Positions 5,586 to 9,323 of a DNA stretch of 9,323 nt are shown in pieces. Where the stretch lies: assembly GCA_937915725.1 (NCBI GenBank), contig CALGGV010000011.1, forward strand, positions 1 through 9,323, written 5' to 3'. The notes under the pieces were generated by a model. It was not told where the DNA came from and ran no database searches. It worked only from the letters and a program-made list of their open reading frames with translations. The stretch is from an uncultured Selenomonadales bacterium. Lineage in GTDB: Bacteria; Bacillota; Negativicutes; Selenomonadales; Selenomonadaceae. The position numbers and the translations under genes are program-made. Each line of letters starts with the position of its first letter. The first letter of the stretch is position 1.

Positions 5586-6731
5586 TCAACGATACTGATT
5601 AACCAAATTCAAATGCTCCTCGTAACTATAGGCGTAATGATTGTGCCCTTCCCTATCAGCCACAAAATACAAATAATCCGTGTCTGCAGGATAAAGCACA
5701 GCCTCAATCGCCGCAATTCCCGGATTAGCTACAGGCCCCGGCGGCAAGCCTATATTTTGGTAGGTGTTGTACGGAGAATCAATTTTTGTATCTTCAATAG
5801 AAACATCTTCCTTCGGCGCGTTCATCAAATATTGCAAAGTTGCATCAGATTGCAGCGGCATTTCAAGTTTTAGACGTTTCAAAAAAATCTGCGCGACAAC
5901 CGGTCTATCTTCGTCGTACCGAACTTCTTTTTCAACAAGGGAGGCAAGCGTTATCAAGTCATAAATTGACAAATTCATTTCCTTTGCCCGCGCCCGCATT
6001 TCGTCAGTTAAGCGGCTGTTAAATTCGCCCGCCATAACTTTTAAAATTTCTTCAATGCTATAATCACTTTCTATTGAATAAGTTTCCGGAAAAAGAAAAC
6101 CTTCAGCCTCGTACAAAACATTTTCTTTCGGCGTCATATAATCGTAAGGTTGAAATTTTTCTGCCGCCTTTAAAAAATCTTCCTTGTCAACTAAATCTGC
6201 ACTTTCAAGGCGCGCCGCAATTTCTTTAACTGTAAAACCTTCAGGGATTGTAAATTTCTCAAGGTGTTTTGCGCCGTTCAAAATTTTTTCAAAAACATCT
6301 TCATCAGACATTGCCGCCGTAAAAATATAAGTACCAGGTTTCATTTGCCCGTCATAGCCGCGCATTCTCGAAATAAATCTAAATTTTAAACTGCTGGAAA
6401 TAACGCCCTTATCTGCAAGTTGTTCAGCAATTTCCGCCGTTGTCATTCCGCGCGTAACCTTCACATGAATTTTTTTACCATTATTGGAATTTGAAGAAAT
6501 ATTTACCGGCTTGGGGTCTGCAAAAATTAAAACCGCGCCAATTACAAAAATGCAAAAAAATACCGCCGCCGCCACTGAAATAACATATTTTGGCGAAAGT
6601 TCGGCGAACATTTCCATTAAAGCCACGAAAGGCGACAAAATTTTATCGCCCCAATTTTTTTTTGCGGGCGCAGGATTTTTTTTAGGTTCATCGCCGGATT
6701 TTTTACCGCCGGAAACTTTTTCGACTTTCAT
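5586..6731 (-). CDS. mltG: Endolytic murein transglycosylase MltG
   Basis: MltG cleaves nascent glycan strands at the membrane and so sets their length. The 381-residue protein has a lysine-rich cytoplasmic N-terminus (1-~48), one membrane helix (~49-71) and the extracytoplasmic YceG region. Motifs: VTRGMTTAEIAEQL (LysM-like part, ~92-105), EGFLFPETY (210-218), LASLVEKEV with the probable catalytic E267, PLQSDATLQY (292-301) and the C-terminal SPYNTYQNIGLPPGPVANPG (319-338). Start ATG 6731-6729 shares its A with the TAA stop of the upstream gene (TAATG), with only a weak SD, so translation is probably coupled to the ruvX-DUF1292 gene. Placement downstream of ruvX and DUF1292 is conserved in Bacillota (B. 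subtilis yrrL). A heptad array starts just after its stop codon. Confidence 0.96.
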   Translation of the reverse strand: MKVEKVSGGKKSGDEPKKNPAPAKKNWGDKILSPFVALMEMFAELSPKYVISVAAAVFFCIFVIGAVLIFADPKPVNISSNSNNGKKIHVKVTRGMTTAEIAEQLADKGVISSSLKFRFISRMRGYDGQMKPGTYIFTAAMSDEDVFEKILNGAKHLEKFTIPEGFTVKEIAARLESADLVDKEDFLKAAEKFQPYDYMTPKENVLYEAEGFLFPETYSIESDYSIEEILKVMAGEFNSRLTDEMRARAKEMNLSIYDLITLASLVEKEVRYDEDRPVVAQIFLKRLKLEMPLQSDATLQYLMNAPKEDVSIEDTKIDSPYNTYQNIGLPPGPVANPGIAAIEAVLYPADTDYLYFVADREGHNHYAYSYEEHLNLVNQYR

Positions 6732-7534
6732 TAATATTCGTCCGCTTCATACATTAACTTTTCATAAGCGTCTTGTACTGCCTCAAATTCTTCATCTGTC
6801 GGCTCAATATATTCTTCTTCGCCGTCTTCATTCAAAACAATTTTTGCAATAATAACATCGCCGCAATCGCAGTCTTCATCTTCACATTCGCCGCAATGGC
6901 AATGGTGTTCGTGTTCTTCATCTTCGTCATTGTGAACTTCAACCAGAATTGCAAAGCGTTCATCGCCGACCGGAATTATCATTTCTTCAGCATAATAATA
7001 AACATTGCCTTCTTCGTCAGTCATTTCTACCAAAATTCCTTCTTCGTCGTCAAAAAATTCTTCCTGATTATTTTCAAAATCTTTTACTTGATTATTTTTA
7101 GCCATTGTAATATTTCCTTTCTGATTTAAACTGTCAAGATAACCTTGCAAAATGTAAACTGCCGCCATTTTGTCAATAACTTGTTTTCTTTTGGCGCGGC
7201 TGACATCTGCGGCGATTAAATTTTTTTCTGCCGCAACTGTGCTTAATCTTTCGTCCCAAAAAATCTGATTGACATTTGGAAAAGACTTTGAAATTTTTTC
7301 AGCGAATTTTTTTACAATTTCGCATCTTTCGCCTTCCGTGCCGTTCATATTTTTTGGATAACCTATAACCAAATTTTCGGCGTCGTATTTTTTAATAATT
7401 TCGCCGAGTTGCCGTAAATCTTCCTTGTTTGAAGTGCGTTTAATTGTTTTGACGCCCTGCGCAGTTAAATTTAATAAATCGCTTGCCGCAATTCCAATAG
7501 TTTTATCGCCAATATCTAGTGCTAAACTTCTCAA
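6731..7534 (-). CDS. ruvX: RuvX (YqgF) nuclease-fold protein fused in frame to a DUF1292 protein
   Basis: Residues 1-137 are a complete RuvX/YqgF protein, linked to 16S rRNA 5' processing and to Holliday junction resolution. The RNase H-like acidic residues D7 (LALDIGDKTIG), E95 (FWDERLST) and D121 (KQVIDKMAA) are visible. The usual length is about 138 residues, yet here the frame continues through Q138 (CAG) and six more codons into M144, the start of a 124-residue acidic DUF1292 protein (ILVEMTDEEGNVYYY, ~166-180; IIAKIVLNEDGEEEYIEP). In relatives these are separate adjacent genes (B. subtilis yrrK, yrzB). The internal ATG keeps its own strong SD, so DUF1292 may also be made alone. Residues 208-224 contain five Cys and four His. 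The start is TTG overlapping the ireB stop (TTGA), SD GGAG eight bases upstream. A sequencing error in the lost stop cannot be excluded. Confidence 0.85.
   Translation of the reverse strand: MRSLALDIGDKTIGIAASDLLNLTAQGVKTIKRTSNKEDLRQLGEIIKKYDAENLVIGYPKNMNGTEGERCEIVKKFAEKISKSFPNVNQIFWDERLSTVAAEKNLIAADVSRAKRKQVIDKMAAVYILQGYLDSLNQKGNITMAKNNQVKDFENNQEEFFDDEEGILVEMTDEEGNVYYYAEEMIIPVGDERFAILVEVHNDEDEEHEHHCHCGECEDEDCDCGDVIIAKIVLNEDGEEEYIEPTDEEFEAVQDAYEKLMYEADEY
7103..7122 (-). promoter_or_regulatory. Internal ribosome binding site and ATG of the DUF1292 part
   Basis: AGAAAGGA at 7122-7115 lies nine bases before the in-frame ATG 7105-7103. This is as good as the SDs of the other genes here and lies inside the ruvX frame, directly after the CAG codon (7123-7121) that replaces the expected stop. 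It suggests that a free 124-residue DUF1292 protein is still produced. Confidence 0.65.
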
Positions 7535-7791
7535 GATTTTTTCTCCAATTTTTCAAGGTACGTTCTTACAAGTTCTTCCAAAAGTTCATCACGTTCAACC
7601 TTGCGAATTTTACTGCGCGCATCCAAATGACTTGTTATATATGCAGGATCTCCACTTAAAAGATAACCTACAAGCTGATGCACGGGATTATAACCTTTTT
7701 CAGTCATTGCTTGATACGCAATTTTTATAACTTTTTCTGCGCGATTTTCCTCAACGCCAAAACTGAACATCATTGTTTCATCGCTAACCAT
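7531..7791 (-). CDS. ireB: IreB family regulator (DUF965)
   Basis: This small cytoplasmic protein belongs to the IreB family; in Enterococcus faecalis IreB is phosphorylated on threonine by the PASTA kinase IreK and negatively controls cephalosporin resistance. With the start at ATG 7791-7789 it has 86 residues, the normal length, and reads MVSDETMMFSF at the N-terminus, with T6 in the region that is phosphorylated in E. faecalis. The hallmark GYNPVHQLVGYLLSGDPAYITSHLDAR and the end RDELLEELVRTYL match the family strongly. An ATG at 7824 is in frame but lies in repeat DNA without an SD; AAAGGAG (7806-7800) fits 7791. The stop overlaps the TTG start of ruvX. The usual upstream partner alaS is not here; asd is. 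Confidence 0.95.
   Translation of the reverse strand: MVSDETMMFSFGVEENRAEKVIKIAYQAMTEKGYNPVHQLVGYLLSGDPAYITSHLDARSKIRKVERDELLEELVRTYLEKLEKKS
7543..7546 (-). promoter_or_regulatory. Ribosome binding site deciding a TTG start (ruvX)
   Basis: GGAG eight bases before TTG 7534-7532, inside the last codons of ireB. The TTG overlaps the ireB TGA as TTGA. No ATG is available near the conserved N-terminus RSLALDIGD, so the non-ATG start is firm. Confidence 0.7.
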
Positions 7792-7799
7792 AGAAATTT

Positions 7800-7806
7800 C
7801 TCCTTT
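7800..7806 (-). promoter_or_regulatory. Ribosome binding site deciding the ireB start
   Basis: AAAGGAG eight bases before ATG 7791-7789. It rules against the ATG at 7824, which would translate part of the inverted heptad repeat. Confidence 0.8.
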
Positions 7807-7817
7807 CAGTCGAAATT

Positions 7818-7880
7818 TAGGCAAGAGGCATTAGGCAAGAGTGAAAAAACTACTGCCTTTTGCCTTCTGCCTACTGCCTA
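7818..7880. repeat. Inverted heptad repeats forming a long imperfect hairpin
   Basis: Between asd and ireB, three heptads of the GGCANNA type (7820-7840) face four of the complementary TNNTGCC type (7851-7878) across a ten-base spacer GTGAAAAAAC. The outer ends TTAGGCA and TGCCTAA pair exactly, and each GGCA can pair with a TGCC, leaving two-base mismatches at regular steps. The arms belong to the same family as the array at 5511-5580. The asd stop codon (TAG, 7873-7871) lies inside the right arm. As RNA this would be a stem with an A/U-rich loop between the two genes; there is no U-run after it in the minus direction, so it is not a standard intrinsic terminator. Confidence 0.85.
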
Positions 7881-8893
7881 ATTAAATATTCCGCAATTTG
7901 CAACGCGTTTAACGCCGCGCCTTTTCTAATTTGGTCTCCGCATACCCAAAAATTTAAACCATGTTCAACTGAAAAATCTTTGCGAATTCTTCCAACTTCA
8001 ACATTATCTTTGCCGGAAGTTTCCAAAGGTTGCGGGTAAAGCATTTCTGCAGGATTATCCCTTACAATTACCCCGCTAAATTTTTCCAACGCCGCTCGCG
8101 CAGATTCAACTGAAACTTCATTTTCAAATTCAACGTTGACTGACTCGGCGTGACTGCGATAAACCGGAACTCTAACAGTTGTTGCCGTGATTTTCATTGT
8201 GTCGTCTTCCATAATTTTGCGCGTTTCGTCAATCATTTTCATTTCTTCTTTGGTGTAAAGATTATCCATAAAAATATCAATCTGCGGCAAAAGATTTGAG
8301 GCAATTTGATAATGTTTATCCAGCGTGGCAACCGGTAAAATTTTTGGCTGAATTTCTTCGCCTTTTGCAAGTGCGTCAAGTTGATTTTTTAATTCTTCCA
8401 TACCTTCACGCCCCGCGCCGGAAACTGCTTGATAAGTTGAAACAACAATTCGCTTGATTTTGGAAATATCATACAAAGGTTTTAACGCCATAACCATTAT
8501 AATTGTAGAGCAGTTGGGATTTGCAATAATTCCTTTATGACGTTTAATCGCTTGCGGGTTGACTTCAGGAACAACCAGCGGTACGTCTTTATCCATTCTG
8601 AAAGTACTGGAATTATCAATACAAACTGCACCGGCTTTAACTGCCGCCGGAGCAAAAACTTTGCTTGCCTTGCCACCCGCAAAAAGTGCAATGTCAACGC
8701 CTTCAAAAGAATTTTCGGTTGTTTCTTCAACTGTGTATTCTTTGCCCATAAAATTAATTTTTTTACCGGCACTGCGCGAAGACGCAAGCATTTTTAAATT
8801 TGCAAAAGGAAAATTTCTTTCTTCAATTAAATTTAAAAATTCCTGTCCGACTGCGCCAGTTACTCCGACAATCGCCAGATTTATTTTTTTCAT
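7871..8893 (-). CDS. asd: Aspartate-semialdehyde dehydrogenase
   Basis: The enzyme reduces beta-aspartyl phosphate to aspartate semialdehyde with NADPH, the branch point to lysine/diaminopimelate, threonine and methionine. The protein has 340 residues from ATG 8893-8891, normal for the family. Visible are the NADP-binding loop VGVTGAVGQE (9-18), catalytic C128 in ANPNCSTI, Q155 in STYQAVSGAG, and R246/H248 in VYRSHAES. The frame is open five codons further to TTG 8908, but that codon overlaps the SD GGAGG (8906-8902), which stands eight bases before the ATG, so the ATG is chosen. The last codons and the TAG stop fall in heptad-repeat DNA. Upstream is repeat DNA only, and downstream is ireB, not a lysine-pathway gene such as dapA. 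Confidence 0.96.
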   Translation of the reverse strand: MKKINLAIVGVTGAVGQEFLNLIEERNFPFANLKMLASSRSAGKKINFMGKEYTVEETTENSFEGVDIALFAGGKASKVFAPAAVKAGAVCIDNSSTFRMDKDVPLVVPEVNPQAIKRHKGIIANPNCSTIIMVMALKPLYDISKIKRIVVSTYQAVSGAGREGMEELKNQLDALAKGEEIQPKILPVATLDKHYQIASNLLPQIDIFMDNLYTKEEMKMIDETRKIMEDDTMKITATTVRVPVYRSHAESVNVEFENEVSVESARAALEKFSGVIVRDNPAEMLYPQPLETSGKDNVEVGRIRKDFSVEHGLNFWVCGDQIRKGAALNALQIAEYLIRQ

Positions 8894-8901
8894 CCAATTT
8901 G

Positions 8902-8906
8902 CCTCC
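8902..8906 (-). promoter_or_regulatory. Ribosome binding site deciding the asd start
   Basis: GGAGG eight bases before ATG 8893-8891. It overlaps the alternative in-frame TTG (8908-8906), which is therefore unlikely to be the start. The heptad repeat at 8911-8945 begins only five bases further upstream. Confidence 0.85.
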
Positions 8907-8910
8907 AAAA

Positions 8911-9129
8911 TAAGGGCTAAGGACTAAGGGTTAAGGACTAGGGATTTTCCCTGCGCTAATTTCCTTATTCTTTGCCACAAAATTTTCAATTTTAATTTTC
9001 TTCAAACCTACAAAATATCGCCAAAAAGGGCTAAAATTTCAACGTGGCAAGCCTTTTCTTAATCGCCTGTACTTTTTTACCTAAAAAATTTTTAAGCCCC
9101 TTAATTTTAATATTTTTAGTCTAAAGAAG
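8911..9129. repeat. Tandem repeat, copy 1 (period 212)
   Basis: First copy of a long direct repeat upstream of asd. Bases 8924-9111 are identical to 9136-9323 by direct reading (188 of 188). It opens with five heptads (TAAGGGC, TAAGGAC, TAAGGGT, TAAGGAC, TAGGGAT; 8911-8945), then an AGGG/CCCT mini-hairpin (8940-8952), A/T-rich DNA, and the hairpin element at 9028-9100. There is no open reading frame of note on either strand and no convincing promoter that I could point to, though the asd promoter should lie in or beyond this stretch. Confidence 0.93.
9028..9100. repeat. Hairpin-forming intergenic element, copy in tandem unit 1
   Basis: The ends are inverted: GGGCT (9028-9032) pairs with AGCCC (9095-9099), followed inward by AAAATTT (9033-9039) against AAATTTT (9086-9092). 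It contains the same two conserved blocks as the copy at 1742-1822 (AAAATTTCAACGT and ACCTAAAAAATTT), at equal distance. Confidence 0.72.
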
Positions 9130-9323
9130 TAAGGGCTAAGGGTTAAGGACTAGGGATTTTCCCTGCGCTAATTTCCTTATTCTTTGCCACAAAATTTTCA
9201 ATTTTAATTTTCTTCAAACCTACAAAATATCGCCAAAAAGGGCTAAAATTTCAACGTGGCAAGCCTTTTCTTAATCGCCTGTACTTTTTTACCTAAAAAA
9301 TTTTTAAGCCCCTTAATTTTAAT
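9130..9323. repeat. Tandem repeat, copy 2 (continues past window edge)
   Basis: Second copy of the 212-base-period unit. It has four heptads (9130-9157) where copy 1 has five, losing one TAAGGAC unit, and is otherwise identical to copy 1 up to the last base of the window. Since identity is unbroken at the edge, the remainder of this copy, and perhaps more copies, should lie beyond it. Confidence 0.93.
9240..9312. repeat. Hairpin-forming intergenic element, copy in tandem unit 2
   Basis: Exact copy of 9028-9100, shifted by 212 bases, with the same GGGCT/AGCCC closing stem and A/T inner stem. Confidence 0.72.

Noticed and set aside
5520..5873. Plus-strand open frame starting in the heptad array
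   Set aside because: Its start lies in repeat DNA and the rest is the complement of mltG; no SD or family motif.
6773..7129. Plus-strand open frame of 118 codons rich in Phe/Ile/Val
   Set aside because: It is the complement of the acidic DUF1292 coding region; GAA/GAT codons read as TTC/ATC on the other strand and give a false hydrophobic protein.
7792..7824. Longer IreB start at ATG 7824
   Set aside because: It would include the SD (7806-7800) in the coding frame and translate repeat DNA; family length and SD fit 7791.
8894..8908. Longer Asd start at TTG 8908
   Set aside because: The TTG overlaps the GGAGG that serves the ATG at 8893, and the extra residues are not part of the family N-terminus.
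8911..9323. Possible insertion sequence or prophage remnant in the gene-free right end
   Set aside because: No transposase or integrase frame on either strand. The stretch is explained by a tandem duplication of repeat-bearing intergenic DNA.

Overview
The window reads as one chromosomal stretch of a low-GC Bacillota (Firmicutes). The set ireB - ruvX - DUF1292 - mltG - U32 and the set aroQ - pepQ - efp are both classic Bacillota neighbourhoods, and IreB is a Bacillota protein. The class Negativicutes is my best guess from overall feel, not something the sequence proves. Every gene supported here lies on the minus strand, so the biological order runs from the right end to the left end. There is no phage, plasmid or transposase gene, and I saw no tRNA or rRNA.

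Layout in the direction of transcription. The right end (8909-9323) carries no gene. It holds a tandem duplication with a 212-base period; each copy contains short heptad repeats and a hairpin-forming element. Then come asd (lysine/threonine/methionine precursor synthesis), an inverted heptad hairpin, ireB, ruvX joined in frame to a DUF1292 protein, mltG, a ten-unit heptad array, a TrhP-like U32 protein, a maltose/galactoside-type O-acetyltransferase, an acylphosphatase, aroQ and an M24 Xaa-Pro peptidase. After a 142-base gap holding a diverged copy of the right-end hairpin element come a dicarboxylate/amino acid:cation symporter with an RsbW-like N-terminal domain and the first 18 codons of efp, cut by the window edge.

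Functionally this is mostly housekeeping: cell-wall control (IreB, MltG), tRNA/DNA maintenance (U32, RuvX), shikimate and aspartate-family amino-acid synthesis (AroQ, Asd), peptide turnover and translation of proline runs (M24 peptidase, EF-P). Genes from ireB to mltG and from the U32 gene to the peptidase are joined by overlapping or nearly overlapping ends, with Shine-Dalgarno (SD) sequences inside the previous gene's last codons. Four genes (ruvX, U32, aroQ, symporter) appear to start with TTG.

The unusual items are: the ruvX-DUF1292 fusion, which looks like loss of a single stop codon while the internal ribosome site is kept; the symporter with a degenerate anti-sigma-like ATPase domain, placed between pepQ and efp; and a family of intergenic repeats (period-7 arrays, a GGGAAAATCC mini-hairpin, and a ~75-base element with matched stem changes). 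No complete new defence or biosynthetic system is evident.
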